From Bifidobacterium saguinibicoloris (GTDB lineage Bacteria; Actinomycetota; Actinomycetes; Actinomycetales; Bifidobacteriaceae), in assembly GCF_019331725.1 (NCBI RefSeq), contig NZ_JAHBBF010000006.1, positions 81,490 through 145,489 on the forward strand: DNA of 64,000 nucleotides, written 5' to 3'. The translations under genes were made by a program, and so were the position numbers. The notes under the pieces are model-generated. The model made no database searches. It was not told where the DNA came from and saw only the letters and a list, made by a program, of their open reading frames with translations. Positions 41,718-52,586 of the stretch are shown here, one piece after another (positions within the stretch are counted from its first letter, which is position 1; every line of letters begins with the position of its first letter).

Positions 41718-43262
41718 TTGTCGGCTGAACTCGAAGACATTCATGAGGAATGTGGCATCTTCGGCGTATGGGGACACCCCGACGCCGCACGACTCACCTA
41801 TTTCGGACTGCACGCGCTGCAGCACCGCGGCCAGGAGGGCGCCGGCATCGTCGCGAACGACCACGGCCATCTCACCGGACACCGCGGCCTGGGACTGCTG
41901 ACCCAGGTGTTCGGCGACGAACGCGAGATCGAACGTCTCAAGGGTAGCCATGCGATCGGCCACGTGCGCTACGCCACCGCCGGATCCGGCACCACGGACA
42001 ACATCCAGCCGTTCATCTTCCGCTTCCATGACGGCGACGTGGCCCTGTGCCACAACGGCAACCTCACCAACTGCCCGTCACTGCGCCGCAAGCTCGAGGA
42101 CGAAGGCGCCATCTTCCACTCCAACTCCGACACCGAGGTGCTCATGCACCTCATCCGCCGCTCCCTGCAGCGCACCTTCATGGACAAGCTCAAGGAGGCG
42201 CTCAACACGGTCCACGGCGGCTTCGCCTACCTGCTCATGACCGAGGACGCGATGATCGGCGCGCTCGACCCGAACGGCTTCCGCCCGCTCTCCCTCGGCA
42301 AGATGAAGAACGGCGCCTACGTGCTGGCCTCCGAGACCTGCGCGCTCGACGTGGTCGGCGCCGAGCTCGTGCGCAACATCCGCCCGGGCGAGATCGTCGT
42401 CGTCAACGACCACGGCTACCGCATCGTGCAGTACACGAACAACACGCAGCTGGCCATCTGCTCGATGGAGTTCATCTACTTCGCCCGCCCCGACTCCGAC
42501 ATCTACGGCGTCAACGTCCACTCCGCCCGCAAGCGCATGGGCGCAAGGCTCGCCGCCGAGGCCGGCGTCGACGCGGACATGGTCATCGGCGTACCGAACT
42601 CCTCCCTGTCGGCCGCATCCGGCTACGCGGAGGCGTCCGGCCTGCCCAACGAGATGGGCCTCATCAAGAACCAGTACGTGGCCCGCACGTTCATCCAGCC
42701 GACGCAGGAGCTGCGCGAACAAGGCGTGAGGATGAAGCTCTCCGCCGTGCGCGGCGTCGTCAAGGGCAAGCGCGTCGTCGTCATCGACGATTCGATCGTG
42801 CGCGGCACCACCTCCAAGCGCATCGTGCAGCTACTCAAGGAGGCCGGCGCGGCCGAAGTGCACATGCGCATCAGCTCCCCGCCGCTCAAGTACCCGTGCT
42901 TCTACGGCATCGACATCTCCACCACCCGCGAGCTCATCGCCGGCCACAAGTCGGTCGAGGAGATTCGCGAGTACATCGGCGCCGACTCGCTCGCGTTCCT
43001 GTCGCTCGACGGCCTGATCGAATCGATCGGCCTCAACGCGGACGCGCCGTACGGCGGTCTGTGCGTCGCCTACTTCAACGGCGACTACCCCACCGCGCTC
43101 GACGACTACGAGGCCGACTTCTTGAAGTCCCTCACCCCGGAGGACCGTGTGCGCCTGCCCGAATTCGCGCTGTACAAGAGCAAGTACATCGGCAACGAGT
43201 ACACCGTGCAGCCCTCGGCGGAAGACGAGCCGGCCGGGCACGACGGCGACGGCATCGCCTGA
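41718..43262 (+). CDS. purF: Amidophosphoribosyltransferase
   Basis: 514 residues. First committed purine step: PRPP plus glutamine to phosphoribosylamine. The start is a TTG (41718) with AAAAGGAG 7 bases upstream. An 11-residue propeptide precedes Cys12 of CGIFGVWG, the N-terminal nucleophile after processing. The glutaminase half ([17 protein letters not shown]) is followed by the PRTase half with the PRPP loop [17 protein letters not shown]. First gene of purF-purM-purD. Confidence 0.96.
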   Translation: MSAELEDIHEECGIFGVWGHPDAARLTYFGLHALQHRGQEGAGIVANDHGHLTGHRGLGLLTQVFGDEREIERLKGSHAIGHVRYATAGSGTTDNIQPFIFRFHDGDVALCHNGNLTNCPSLRRKLEDEGAIFHSNSDTEVLMHLIRRSLQRTFMDKLKEALNTVHGGFAYLLMTEDAMIGALDPNGFRPLSLGKMKNGAYVLASETCALDVVGAELVRNIRPGEIVVVNDHGYRIVQYTNNTQLAICSMEFIYFARPDSDIYGVNVHSARKRMGARLAAEAGVDADMVIGVPNSSLSAASGYAEASGLPNEMGLIKNQYVARTFIQPTQELREQGVRMKLSAVRGVVKGKRVVVIDDSIVRGTTSKRIVQLLKEAGAAEVHMRISSPPLKYPCFYGIDISTTRELIAGHKSVEEIREYIGADSLAFLSLDGLIESIGLNADAPYGGLCVAYFNGDYPTALDDYEADFLKSLTPEDRVRLPEFALYKSKYIGNEYTVQPSAEDEPAGHDGDGIA

Positions 43263-43373
43263 AGACCGTTCGCCGGAGCGGTCGAGACCCGATGAGCCCC
43301 TCCGCCCCGGCAAACGGACGGACAACACATAGCGGATAACTGAATACCCGAACCCAAGAAAGGCCAACCCCCA

Positions 43374-44411
<1,038 letters not shown>

Positions 44412-44430
44412 CCGCACGGCATTCGTTCAA

Positions 44431-44453
44431 GGGCTTCCCCGACGGGGAAGCCC
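44431..44453 (+). other. Stem-loop between purM and purD
   Basis: GGGCTTCCCC-GAC-GGGGAAGCCC, a 10-bp stem with a 3-base loop, followed by TCACC and no U-run, 20 bp after the purM stop. It may moderate read-through or protect upstream mRNA. Confidence 0.6.
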
Positions 44454-44477
44454 TCACCAATGAAAGGACTCGAAAAC

Positions 44478-45749
44478 ATGGGACAGAAGGTTCTGGTCAT
44501 CGGTTCGGGCGCGCGCGAGCACGCCATCGCCCACGCCCTGCAGCGCGGCGGCAGCGTCGAGGAGGTGACCGTCGCCCCCGGCAACCCGGGCATGGAGCTT
44601 GACGGCATCCGCACCACGCATATCGACCAGTCGAATCATGCGGCGCTCATCGAATTCATGAAGGACAACGGCTACGACTGGGCGTTCGTCGGCCCCGAGG
44701 TGCCACTCATCGAAGGCATCGTCGACGACTTCGCCGCCGCCGGCCTCAAGGCGTTCGGCCCGGGCAAGGCCGCCGCACAGATCGAAGGTTCCAAAGACTT
44801 CGCCAAGCAGCTCATGGAGCGTCACGGCATCCCGACCGCCAAGTACGCGACCTTCGACGCGCTCGAACCGGCCGTCTCCTACGTGCGCGAGCACGGCGCC
44901 CCGATCGTCGTCAAGGCCGACGGCCTGGCCGCAGGCAAGGGCGTCACCGTCGCGATGGACGAGGACACCGCCGTCGCCGCGCTCGACGACATCTTCATCG
45001 ACCACCGCTTCGGCAACGCCGGTGCGAAGGTCGTCATCGAGGACTTCCTCGAAGGCCAGGAGTTCTCGCTGATGAGCTTCGTGAACGGCACCGAGTTCTG
45101 GCCGATGCCGATCTCCCAGGACCACAAGCGCGCCTACGACGGCGACAAGGGGCCGAACACCGGCGGCATGGGCGCCTACAGCCCGGTCCCCCAGATTCCG
45201 CAGTCCGTGGTCGACGAGGCGATTGAGACGATCGTCAAGCCCACCGTCGAAGCCATGGCGGCCGAGGGCACGCCGTTCACCGGCATCCTGTACGCGGGCC
45301 TCATCGCCACCGCCGAAGGCCCGAAGGTCATCGAGTTCAACGCCCGTTTCGGCGACCCGGAGACCGAGGTCGTCCTGCCGAAGCTCACCTCCGATCTGGG
45401 TGAGGGCATCCGCGCCATCCTCGACGGCGGCGACCCCGAGTTCACCTGGGACGACGAACGCGTCACCCTTGGCGTGGTCCTCGCCTCCGACGGCTACCCG
45501 ACGAACGTCGTCAAGGGCGCGAAGATCCCCGCCATCCCGGTCGACGAGGATTCCCACGTCTACTACGCGGGCGTCGCCAAGGACGGCAACGGCGAGCTCG
45601 TCGCCTCCTCCGGCCGCGTGCTGTTCGTGGAGACCTCCGCGCCGACCATCAAGGACGCGCAGGACAAGGTGTACGCCGTCATCGACGCGCTGCCCACCGA
45701 CGGCATGTTCTACCGTCACGACATCGGTTTCAAAGCCCTGAACGCATGA
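44478..45749 (+). CDS. purD: Phosphoribosylamine-glycine ligase
   Basis: A 423-residue ATP-grasp ligase making GAR from phosphoribosylamine and glycine. VLVIGSGAREHAIAHALQRG begins the N domain. IVVKADGLAAGKGVTVAMDE, then GPNTGGMGAYSPVP and VIEFNARFGDPETEVVLP mark the ATP-grasp part. The ATG at 44478 was chosen (AAAGGAC upstream) over the ATG at 44460, which would overlap the site. Last gene of the purFMD unit. Confidence 0.96.
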   Translation: MGQKVLVIGSGAREHAIAHALQRGGSVEEVTVAPGNPGMELDGIRTTHIDQSNHAALIEFMKDNGYDWAFVGPEVPLIEGIVDDFAAAGLKAFGPGKAAAQIEGSKDFAKQLMERHGIPTAKYATFDALEPAVSYVREHGAPIVVKADGLAAGKGVTVAMDEDTAVAALDDIFIDHRFGNAGAKVVIEDFLEGQEFSLMSFVNGTEFWPMPISQDHKRAYDGDKGPNTGGMGAYSPVPQIPQSVVDEAIETIVKPTVEAMAAEGTPFTGILYAGLIATAEGPKVIEFNARFGDPETEVVLPKLTSDLGEGIRAILDGGDPEFTWDDERVTLGVVLASDGYPTNVVKGAKIPAIPVDEDSHVYYAGVAKDGNGELVASSGRVLFVETSAPTIKDAQDKVYAVIDALPTDGMFYRHDIGFKALNA

Positions 45750-45867
45750 TCACGGAGTGTCCTCGGCGTTGCGGGAGACTCGACGTGCCTTCGTATGCCT
45801 TCGTCTCCCGCGCCTTGAGGCCACACACGTGATCCCACGTTCGGTCCGGGCGAACGAGGTTTCGTAA

Positions 45868-45902
45868 CAAGGCGCCGCTGAGTATCACTCAGCGGCGCCT
45901 TC
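45868..45902. terminator. Bidirectional terminator between purD and the aldehyde dehydrogenase gene
   Basis: AAGGCGCCGCTGAGT pairs perfectly with ACTCAGCGGCGCCTT around ATC, followed by CCTTTACGG, between convergent genes. Confidence 0.88.
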
Positions 45903-45915
45903 CTTTACGGACCGG

Positions 45916-47337
45916 TCAACCCAACCGGCGCAGCACGTCGACGACGCGGCGCGTCATCGCGTCGAACGGCGGATACACCAGTCGCAGCGTGTCCGGGAAG
46001 GAGGGCTTGACGGTCACCGTCTTCACGTGGCTGAACGTGAGGAACCCGGCCTCGCCGTGATAGGCGCCGATGCCGGACGCGCCCACGCCGCCGAACGGCA
46101 GTCTCGAGGACATGAGATGTCCAAGCGGCAGTCCGAACCCCAGCGCGCCGGACGATGTGCGCCGTTCGAAGGCGAGACGCGTGGCGCGGTCGCGGGAGAA
46201 CACGTAGGCGGCGAGCGGACGCGGACGGCCGTTGACGAACGCGATCGCCTCGTCGGCGTCACGCACGGGAATGATCGGCAGAATCGGTCCGAAGATCTCC
46301 TCCCCCATCACCGGCGCGTCCGGATCGGTGCCGTACAGCACGGTGGGCGCGATGTACCTGTCGTCGCGGTCGATCGTCCCGCCGCAGACGAGGCGTCCTG
46401 CGGGGACCGGACCGGACGGGGATGACGATGCATGCTCCGGCAGCAAGGCGCACAGACGGTCGAAATGACGTTCGTTGACGATGCGGCCGTAATCGGGCGA
46501 ACGCTGCGGATCGTCGCCGTAGAATTCCGTCACGGCCACGCCGATGCGCGTCGCCAACGCCTCGGCGACGTCCGACGTGGCGAGCACATAGTCCGGCGCG
46601 ACGCAGGTCTGCCCGGCATTCGTGAATTTGCCCCATGCGATGCGCCGCGCCGCCACGACGAGATCGGCCGTGGCGTCGACGAAGCAGGGCGACTTGCCGC
46701 CGAGTTCCAACGTGACCGACGTGAGATGCTCGGCGGCCGCCCGCATCACCACCTTGCCGACCTTGCCGCCGCCCGTGTAGAAGATGTGGTCGAACGGGAG
46801 CCGCAGCAATGCGCCGGTCTCGTCGGGTCCTCCCTCGATGACGGCCACCGCCTCGGCGTCGAGGTATTCGGGGATGAGCGCGGCGAGCAGCCGCGACGTG
46901 GCCGGCGCCAGTTCGGATGGTTTGACGCACGCGGCGTCGCCGGCGGCGAGCGCGTCCGCCAACGGCTCCAACGCCAGCAACGTCGGATAGTTCCACGGCG
47001 CGATGATGAGCACGACGCCCTTCGGCTCGGCGACAGTCCATCCCATGGCGGGCTGAAGCATCCACGGCATCACCTTGGGGTGCCGGCGCATCCACGCGTG
47101 GAGATGGTCGCGGACGAATCGCGCCTCCGAGGAGACCAGCATGAGCTCCGTGAGCATAGTCTCCTCCGCGGGCTTGCCCAGGTCGGAGGCGGCGGCCCGG
47201 ACGAAATCGTCCCGATGTTCGCGGACCATGCGGCGCAGGGCGTCGAGTTGCCTGCGGCGCCATGCGGGCGGACGGGTGCGGCCGGAAGCGTAACCGGCCT
47301 TCAGCCTTGCGAACGTCGTCTCGATGTCGACGGTCAT
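45916..47337 (-). CDS. NAD(P)-dependent aldehyde dehydrogenase (class 3-like)
   Basis: 473 residues. Oxidises an aldehyde to the acid; the compact length without a long N-terminal extension fits the class 3/coniferyl-aldehyde group. The catalytic Cys lies in NAGQTCVAPDYVL, the general base Glu in TLELGGKSPCFVD, and the cofactor region is IIAPWNYPTLLAL followed by GGPDETGALLRLPFDHIFYTGG. EEIFGPILPII is present near the end. The start at 47337 follows GGAAGGAGC; the upstream in-frame codons do not. Substrate unknown. Confidence 0.9.
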   Translation of the reverse strand: MTVDIETTFARLKAGYASGRTRPPAWRRRQLDALRRMVREHRDDFVRAAASDLGKPAEETMLTELMLVSSEARFVRDHLHAWMRRHPKVMPWMLQPAMGWTVAEPKGVVLIIAPWNYPTLLALEPLADALAAGDAACVKPSELAPATSRLLAALIPEYLDAEAVAVIEGGPDETGALLRLPFDHIFYTGGGKVGKVVMRAAAEHLTSVTLELGGKSPCFVDATADLVVAARRIAWGKFTNAGQTCVAPDYVLATSDVAEALATRIGVAVTEFYGDDPQRSPDYGRIVNERHFDRLCALLPEHASSSPSGPVPAGRLVCGGTIDRDDRYIAPTVLYGTDPDAPVMGEEIFGPILPIIPVRDADEAIAFVNGRPRPLAAYVFSRDRATRLAFERRTSSGALGFGLPLGHLMSSRLPFGGVGASGIGAYHGEAGFLTFSHVKTVTVKPSFPDTLRLVYPPFDAMTRRVVDVLRRLG

Positions 47338-47373
47338 CGCACGCTCCTTCCCATGACGGCGGCGGAACCGCAA

Positions 47374-47492
47374 GCTTTACGGCAGTGGCACCGCAATTTC
47401 GGATGGGGCTACGCCCCGCGTTTTCCGGCGTGCCTGTCGGCACGCGACACTGCCTACAGACAGCCCACCGGGCTGTCTGCTTTACGGCAGTG
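47374..47492. repeat. 14-bp direct repeat bracketing the gap behind the LTA-synthase-like gene
   Basis: GCTTTACGGCAGTG occurs at 47374-47387 and 47479-47492. The second copy is the very end of the downstream gene (its last codons and stop), so the first is a displaced copy of a gene end. Between them lie a hairpin and GC-rich filler. Confidence 0.5.
47457..47479 (-). terminator. Hairpin after the LTA-synthase-like gene
   Basis: CAGACAGCCC-ACC-GGGCTGTCTG, a perfect 10-bp stem immediately past the stop codon at 47482. The minus-strand flank lacks a U-run. Confidence 0.6.
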
Positions 47493-49530
47493 TCATGAAA
47501 GCGGTGTCCTTGAGGTAGTTTTTGCCGTCGGTGATGTCGTATTGGATGAGCCTGTAGTCGGCAAGCAGCTGCTTGGTCTCGGCGTCGAAATCGCTTTCGG
47601 CCATCGGCGTGCCGCTGGCGTCGAGGTAGATCGCCTGGCCTTCGGGGATGCGGTCCCAGCCTTGGATCTTGTTGACGACGGGCGGTTCCATGGCCGCGAC
47701 CTTCTGGTGCATGAGCGTGAGGAACGCCAGATAGGGCGAGACCTTCGCATCCATATGCTGCGCGGCCTGGGCCACGAAGAAGTTGGGCGACGAGTAGTCG
47801 GCGTCGTCGAGCTTCACGCCCTTGGATGAGGACGCCTTGTTCGACCAGATGAAGTAGTCGGTCAGGTGCAGGGCGAGCGAGTTGTTCTCGTCCTGGCTGG
47901 CGGACGAGTAGATGCCGGGCAGGTGGTCGCCGTAGAAGACGACGGTAATGGGCTTGTCGATGGCGTCGAGCTGGTCGAGGAAGTCGGCGGTGGCCTCGTC
48001 GGTGATCGATTCGCCCTTCTGGTAGGTTTCGATCGATTCGAGTTCGTCCTTGCCGAGCGGTTTGCCGGTGGTGGATTCGGCGGTGAAGTCGTTGTCCTTG
48101 TACCACTCGTGGTAGGGCATGTGGTTCTGCATGGTGATGACCTGCAGGAACTGGCTGGCGTCGCTCTTCTCGACCTCCTCCACCGTGCTCTGGTAAGTGG
48201 CGGCGTCGGAGACGTAGGGGCTGTCGTCGATCTTGTCCTGATGGGCGATGACGTCCGGTCCGGTGAGCGTGTAGAAGTGGGAGAACCCGAACTTCTTGTA
48301 GTTGGTGGCGCGCGAGTACATGGACGATTCGTACGGATGCAGGCCGATGGAGTTCTTCGCCGCGCCCCACATCTGGTTGATGGTGGGCGTCCAGTGCTCG
48401 CCGGGCACGAGCTGCTGGTAGGGGCTCGTGAGCGAGGAGTCGAAGTTGGCCATGGACAGGCCGGTCAATCCCATGTATTCGAGGTTGGCGGTGCCGCCGC
48501 CGTATCCGGAGGAGAGCATGAGTCCGGAGGTGGTGCGCTCCTTGATGGCGCGGATCTTCGGCATGGAGTCCTTGTTGACTTTGAGACCGGGCACGCGTGA
48601 GGTGTCGGAGAAGGATTCGGACAGCACATAGATGACGGTGGAGTCGGTCAGGCTGGACTTGCGGGTGGCATTGATGCTCTTCGCCGCCTTCGTGTACCTG
48701 GCGGCCACCTGCTTCATGGTCTCCTCGGAATAGTCGGACGGTTTGTCCATGACCTTGGGGTTGACCTGGCGCATGAACGCGACGAGCGGGCCGTTGCGCT
48801 GCGCGTCGTAGACGGAGTCCCACATGGACGGTTTGTCGCCCATCACGGTGGCGAGGTTCTTCGCCCAGGAGCCCACGGTGCTCACCTGCATGGCGTACAG
48901 GCCGAAGAACATGCCCGGCAGGAGGAACAGCAGCAGGCGGGTCACGGCGTTCACCGAGGCGGATTGCCGTCCTTCGCCGCGCAGCAGGCGTCCGTGCCGG
49001 GAGTCGAGATGGTTGAGGAGCACGAACACGGCGACGAACACCGCGAACACGGCGATGGCGATGAGGATGGTCCAATGGGCGCCGGCGGGCATGAAGCCCA
49101 TGAGGTTGCCGGCATCCGCCTTGAGGAAGTTGAGGTCCGAGGGCAGAACCGCCTCGTAGCGGATGGAAATCTTGAAGTGCTCGATCACGGCGACGACGAT
49201 GGCCGCAGCGACGAGCAGCGGCGTGGCGATCCAGAACCGGTTGAACAGCATGAGCAGCATGAGGTACAGCAGCCCGACGAGCAGGATGTTGAGCAGGAAC
49301 ACGAAGTTCAGGTCGGTGAACATCTTGCCGACGAAGTCCCAGCCGACCTCAGGGCTGGAGAGAGTGACGCGCGACGAGGCGCCCACGCTCACGCCGACCT
49401 CGAGGATGGCGACGGCGGCGATGTCGAAGACGATGAAGAGCACGCCGTACAGCCATCCGGGGAAGGGCCTCGGCTTGATGCGGCGCGTCGCCTTGCCGTT
49501 GTCGATGCCGGTGTCCGATTCCTGCTTCAT
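47482..49530 (-). CDS. LTA synthase-like membrane sulfatase-fold phosphotransferase
   Basis: 682 residues. Five hydrophobic segments in the first 270 residues are followed by an extracellular alkaline-phosphatase/sulfatase-fold domain: STVIYVLSESFSDTSR with a metal-site Glu, SSGYGGGTANLEYMG with the likely nucleophile Thr, then VITMQNHMPYHEWY and VVFYGDHLPGIY. The family transfers glycerol phosphate from phosphatidylglycerol to lipid-anchored or wall glycans. The exact acceptor is not known, as bifidobacterial teichoic acids are atypical. The start at 49530 has AGGAAGG; in-frame ATGs lie upstream. Confidence 0.84.
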   Translation of the reverse strand: MKQESDTGIDNGKATRRIKPRPFPGWLYGVLFIVFDIAAVAILEVGVSVGASSRVTLSSPEVGWDFVGKMFTDLNFVFLLNILLVGLLYLMLLMLFNRFWIATPLLVAAAIVVAVIEHFKISIRYEAVLPSDLNFLKADAGNLMGFMPAGAHWTILIAIAVFAVFVAVFVLLNHLDSRHGRLLRGEGRQSASVNAVTRLLLFLLPGMFFGLYAMQVSTVGSWAKNLATVMGDKPSMWDSVYDAQRNGPLVAFMRQVNPKVMDKPSDYSEETMKQVAARYTKAAKSINATRKSSLTDSTVIYVLSESFSDTSRVPGLKVNKDSMPKIRAIKERTTSGLMLSSGYGGGTANLEYMGLTGLSMANFDSSLTSPYQQLVPGEHWTPTINQMWGAAKNSIGLHPYESSMYSRATNYKKFGFSHFYTLTGPDVIAHQDKIDDSPYVSDAATYQSTVEEVEKSDASQFLQVITMQNHMPYHEWYKDNDFTAESTTGKPLGKDELESIETYQKGESITDEATADFLDQLDAIDKPITVVFYGDHLPGIYSSASQDENNSLALHLTDYFIWSNKASSSKGVKLDDADYSSPNFFVAQAAQHMDAKVSPYLAFLTLMHQKVAAMEPPVVNKIQGWDRIPEGQAIYLDASGTPMAESDFDAETKQLLADYRLIQYDITDGKNYLKDTAFMTLP

Positions 49531-49705
49531 GCTGCCTTCCTCACCCATATGCCTGGTTTCCCGTTGCGTCCGTTTCCCTCCGTGCCGGCCTGTGCTCGGC
49601 ATGGATTCACCTGATGTTCAATGGCATATTGTCTTCCAGCAACCTTGGAAACGCCACGGGGACATCCGGTTCCACACGTTTTCTCAACCATTCACTGTAG
49701 TGGAA

Positions 49706-49735
49706 AGGGTGCCTCGGGTCATCCCCGAGGCACCC
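49706..49735. terminator. Hairpin in the 280-bp gap before the zinc-binding lipoprotein gene
   Basis: AGGGTGCCTCGGG pairs with CCCGAGGCACCCT around 4 bases, followed by GGTTCTCC. It lies 88 bp after the next hairpin end when read on the minus strand and may be a second terminator. The rest of 49531-49705 shows no gene and must hold the promoter of the LTA-synthase-like gene. Confidence 0.65.
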
Positions 49736-49763
49736 TGGTTCTCCTCCGGGTGCGACCCCGATG

Positions 49764-49795
49764 ACGATGCGGCCATGCCGTCATGGCCGCATCGT
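49764..49795 (-). terminator. Terminator after the zinc-binding lipoprotein gene
   Basis: ACGATGCGGCCATG pairs perfectly with CATGGCCGCATCGT around a 4-base loop, 15 bp past the stop. Confidence 0.75.
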
Positions 49796-49810
49796 CGCGT
49801 CAGCCCGCGG

Positions 49811-50728
49811 TCACTTGGCCGCGTCGGCGAAGTCGTCGACGAGCGCGTCCATCCAATCGATCAGGTCGTCGTACTGCTTGGGCATCTGTTCGGTGAGTTC
49901 GACGGTCGGCACGTTCCCCTCCTTCGCGGCGGAGACGATCTGCTTGGTGGTGGAGTTCTCCTCCTGCGTGTTGAGCACGAGCGTCCTGATGGACTTGCCG
50001 TCCTTCAGTGCTTCCTGGAACGCCTTGATGTCGGCGGCGGTCGGTTCGCTTTCGTTGGCCGACGCCTGCGCGTAGCCCTTCGGCGTGGCGTCCTCCATCC
50101 CGAGGTCGTCGGCGAGGTACCAAGCCACGGATTCGGTGGCCGCGTACGGCATGCCCTTGGTCTTGGCGGAGGCGTCCTTGATCTTGGTTTCAAGCTGATC
50201 CTCCTTGGCGTGCCAATCCTTGTTGAGCTTGGCGTAGTCACCCTTGTGGGCGGGATCGGCCTTCTGGTAGGCGGCGGTGATCGCGTCGGCGGTGTTGGAA
50301 CGCACCTTGGCGGAGAACCACACGTGCGGGTTGTCCCCCTCCTTGACGCCGCCCGCCTCGGCGGCGTCGACCAGCGTGGCCTTGGTGGAGGCGACGGCCT
50401 TGGACGCCCACGGGTCGTAGTCGGCGCCGTTGACGACGGCGACGTCGGCCGCGCCGACCTTCGCGACGTCCTGTGCGGTGGGCTCGTAGTCGTGGGCCTC
50501 CACGTTGGTCTTGGTCATGATAGCGGTGACGTCGACGTGTTCGCCGCCGAGGTCGCGGGCGACGGAACCCCACTGATTGATGGAAGCGACGACCTCGACC
50601 TTGCCGCCGGACGAAGCTCCGGAAGCGGAGCCGTCGTTGGACGACGAGACGCAGGCGGCCATGGAGAACAGCGCCGCGGCGGCCGCGGCGACGGCAAGCA
50701 CACGTTTGGCATTGGACATGATGGACAT
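49811..50728 (-). CDS. Zn/Mn ABC transporter substrate-binding lipoprotein (ZnuA/TroA family)
   Basis: 305 residues. The signal peptide ends in lipobox FSMAAC, so it is membrane-anchored. Two cluster A-I type metal-site His are seen in VEAHDYEPTAQD and NPHVWFSAK. At the usual third His site the sequence reads YAATESVAWYLADDLG, with Glu, and the Glu/Asp site region is LNTQEENSTTKQ. The His-rich loop of ZnuA is absent. No permease or ATPase gene adjoins. A Zur-like box 69 bp upstream suggests zinc repression. Confidence 0.82.
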   Translation of the reverse strand: MSIMSNAKRVLAVAAAAAALFSMAACVSSSNDGSASGASSGGKVEVVASINQWGSVARDLGGEHVDVTAIMTKTNVEAHDYEPTAQDVAKVGAADVAVVNGADYDPWASKAVASTKATLVDAAEAGGVKEGDNPHVWFSAKVRSNTADAITAAYQKADPAHKGDYAKLNKDWHAKEDQLETKIKDASAKTKGMPYAATESVAWYLADDLGMEDATPKGYAQASANESEPTAADIKAFQEALKDGKSIRTLVLNTQEENSTTKQIVSAAKEGNVPTVELTEQMPKQYDDLIDWMDALVDDFADAAK

Positions 50729-50796
50729 GCTGGTTCGTTCCTCTCTAACGCATCGCCGCCCCTTCCGGGCGGCTTTCGGAATGAGAGCATAACACG

Positions 50797-50817
50797 TATT
50801 GAGAACCGTTATCAATA
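50797..50817. promoter_or_regulatory. Zur/Fur-type operator
   Basis: A 21-bp near-palindrome: left arm TATTGAGAAC, centre C, right arm GTTATCAATA, one mismatch. It resembles actinobacterial Zur/Fur boxes and lies 69 bp upstream of the metal-binding lipoprotein gene, with the regulator gene 129 bp further up. Confidence 0.72.
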
Positions 50818-50887
50818 TCGACATATCGGCGTGTCGCACCGCAACATTCCAGCATCATGATCGACGGCAAGGCGCCACGGTATGCGA

Positions 50888-50911
50888 AAGCCCCGTCCGA
50901 AGACGGGGCTT
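50888..50911 (-). terminator. Terminator after the Fur-family gene
   Basis: AAGCCCCGTC-CGAA-GACGGGGCTT, a perfect 10-bp stem, followed on the minus strand by TCGCATACC, 35 bp past the stop. Confidence 0.75.
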
Positions 50912-50945
50912 CATACGTCGATGAGACGGAAGGACGCCGGACCGC

Positions 50946-51359
50946 TCAGGCGTGGACCGTGCCGGAATCGATCTTCTGACAATCCGGGCACAGGCCGAAC
51001 ACCTCAAGCGTATGGCTTTCCACGGTGAACCCGTGCTTGGCGGCGACGCCGCGCAGCCACGCCTCGTTCGGCGGCTCGATCTCGACGGTACGGCCACAAC
51101 GCTTGCACACCAGATGATGGTGATGCGCGTCGTCGCCGCACAGACGGAACAGCTGCTGGCCGTCGAGCCGGATCGTGTCCGCGGCACCGGAATCGGCGAG
51201 CGCGTTCAGCTGCCGGTAGACGGTGGCCAGACCGATCCTGAGCCCCGAATCCTCGAGTCTGCGGTGCAGGTCCTGCGCGGAGATGAACTCGTCACACGCG
51301 GCGAGCGCCGTGTGGATGGCGTCCTTCTGCCTGGTCTGTCGTTCGATGTGCTCAACCAT
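50946..51359 (-). CDS. Fur-family metalloregulator (probably Zur)
   Basis: 137 residues. Winged helix DNA-binding half (ISAQDLHRRLEDSGLRIGLAT then VYRQLNALADSG) and dimerisation half with the structural zinc site CKRC...CPDC and sensor His cluster DDAHHHHLVCKRCG. Its neighbour is a zinc-type binding lipoprotein under a matching operator, which favours Zur over Fur. It begins 9 bp after the purK stop, on the same strand, so it may be partly co-transcribed with purEK. Confidence 0.88.
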   Translation of the reverse strand: MVEHIERQTRQKDAIHTALAACDEFISAQDLHRRLEDSGLRIGLATVYRQLNALADSGAADTIRLDGQQLFRLCGDDAHHHHLVCKRCGRTVEIEPPNEAWLRGVAAKHGFTVESHTLEVFGLCPDCQKIDSGTVHA

Positions 51360-51368
51360 GCGACGACG

Positions 51369-52586
51369 TCACGCCTTCTTCGCAGGGGCCGAAGGCTGCA
51401 CGAACGGACGCGCGTACGGCTTGAGGTCGTCCCAGCAGCCGGTGGCCTCGAGTTCGGCGACGGTGCGCGCCGTATCGTCGGTGAGGACGGTGATGTGGCC
51501 CATCTTGCGGTTGTGGCGCAGCTGCGCCTTGCCGTAGTCATGCACGTTCCACTCGGGGTGGGTGGCGATCTCGGCGCGGGTAGGCAGCACGTGCTGGCCG
51601 AGCACGTTGACCATGACGGCCGGGCTCAGGAGCTTGGGCTGGATGAGCGGCCATCCGGCGATGCCGCGGATGTGCGCGTCGAACTGGTCGATGGAGCACG
51701 CCTCGATGGTGTAGTGGCCGGAGTTGTGCGGGCGCGGCGCGAGCTCGTTGACGATGACGCGGCCGTCCTTGGTGATGAACAGCTCGATGGCGAGCGTGCC
51801 GGCGAGCTCGAAGCCCTTGGCGAGCGCCAAAGCCATCTCGTGCGCGGTGTTCGCGATCTCGGGGCTCACCTCGGCGGGGGCGATCGTCATGTGCAGGATG
51901 TTGTTGCGGTGGTCGTTGCGCACGATCGGGAACGTCACGTAGTCCTTGCCGTTGCCGGACACGAGGATGGACGCCTCGAACGCGAAGTCGACGAAGCCTT
52001 CGAGGATGGACGGCGGGAAGCCGCCGCCGCGATCGCCGCGGGCGCGGATCTTCTCCAGGTCCATGTCGTTCTTGAGCACGTGCTGGCCGTGGCCGTCGTA
52101 GCCGCCGGAGCGGGTCTTCAGGACGCAGGGGTAGTGCAGGTCGTCGATGGCGGCCTCGAGCTCGTCGAAGTCGTTGACCTCGCGCCAGGGTGCGGTCTCG
52201 ATGCCGTGCTTGTTGATGAACGTCTTCTCGTTGATGCGGTCCTGGGTGACGCGCAGCAGGTCGGTGCCCTGCGGGGCGGCGACCAGGTGGCGCACCTCGT
52301 CGATGGATTCGGCGTCGACGTTCTCGAACTCGTAGGTGAGCACGTCGGACTTCTCCGCCAGATCGTGGATGGCGGTCTTGTCGTCGTATTCGCCGACGAT
52401 CTGGAAATCGGCCACCTGCGCGGTGGGGCAATCCGGGGTGGGGTCGAGCACGCCGATGCGGAAGCCCATGTACTTGGCGGACAGGGCCATCATGCGGCCG
52501 AGCTGGCCGCCGCCGATGATGCCGATGGTCGAGCCCGGCTGGAGCATCTGGGTGGCGCCGTGGGTTTCCTCAAACAAGCTGGGCAT
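51369..52586 (-). CDS. purK: N5-CAIR synthetase
   Basis: A 405-residue ATP-grasp enzyme that carboxylates AIR with bicarbonate and [42 protein letters not shown], then [18 protein letters not shown] and [20 protein letters not shown] are conserved. The N terminus has 17 extra residues upstream of the GIIGGGQLG fold and overlaps purE by 17 bases, so the two are coupled. Length is slightly above the family norm because of both tails. Confidence 0.96.
   Translation of the reverse strand: MPSLFEETHGATQMLQPGSTIGIIGGGQLGRMMALSAKYMGFRIGVLDPTPDCPTAQVADFQIVGEYDDKTAIHDLAEKSDVLTYEFENVDAESIDEVRHLVAAPQGTDLLRVTQDRINEKTFINKHGIETAPWREVNDFDELEAAIDDLHYPCVLKTRSGGYDGHGQHVLKNDMDLEKIRARGDRGGGFPPSILEGFVDFAFEASILVSGNGKDYVTFPIVRNDHRNNILHMTIAPAEVSPEIANTAHEMALALAKGFELAGTLAIELFITKDGRVIVNELAPRPHNSGHYTIEACSIDQFDAHIRGIAGWPLIQPKLLSPAVMVNVLGQHVLPTRAEIATHPEWNVHDYGKAQLRHNRKMGHITVLTDDTARTVAELEATGCWDDLKPYARPFVQPSAPAKKA

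Noticed and set aside
46259..49075. A 938-codon minus-strand frame spanning the aldehyde dehydrogenase and LTA-synthase-like genes
   Set aside because: Same strand but out of frame with both conserved genes, Arg/His-rich throughout, no start signal.
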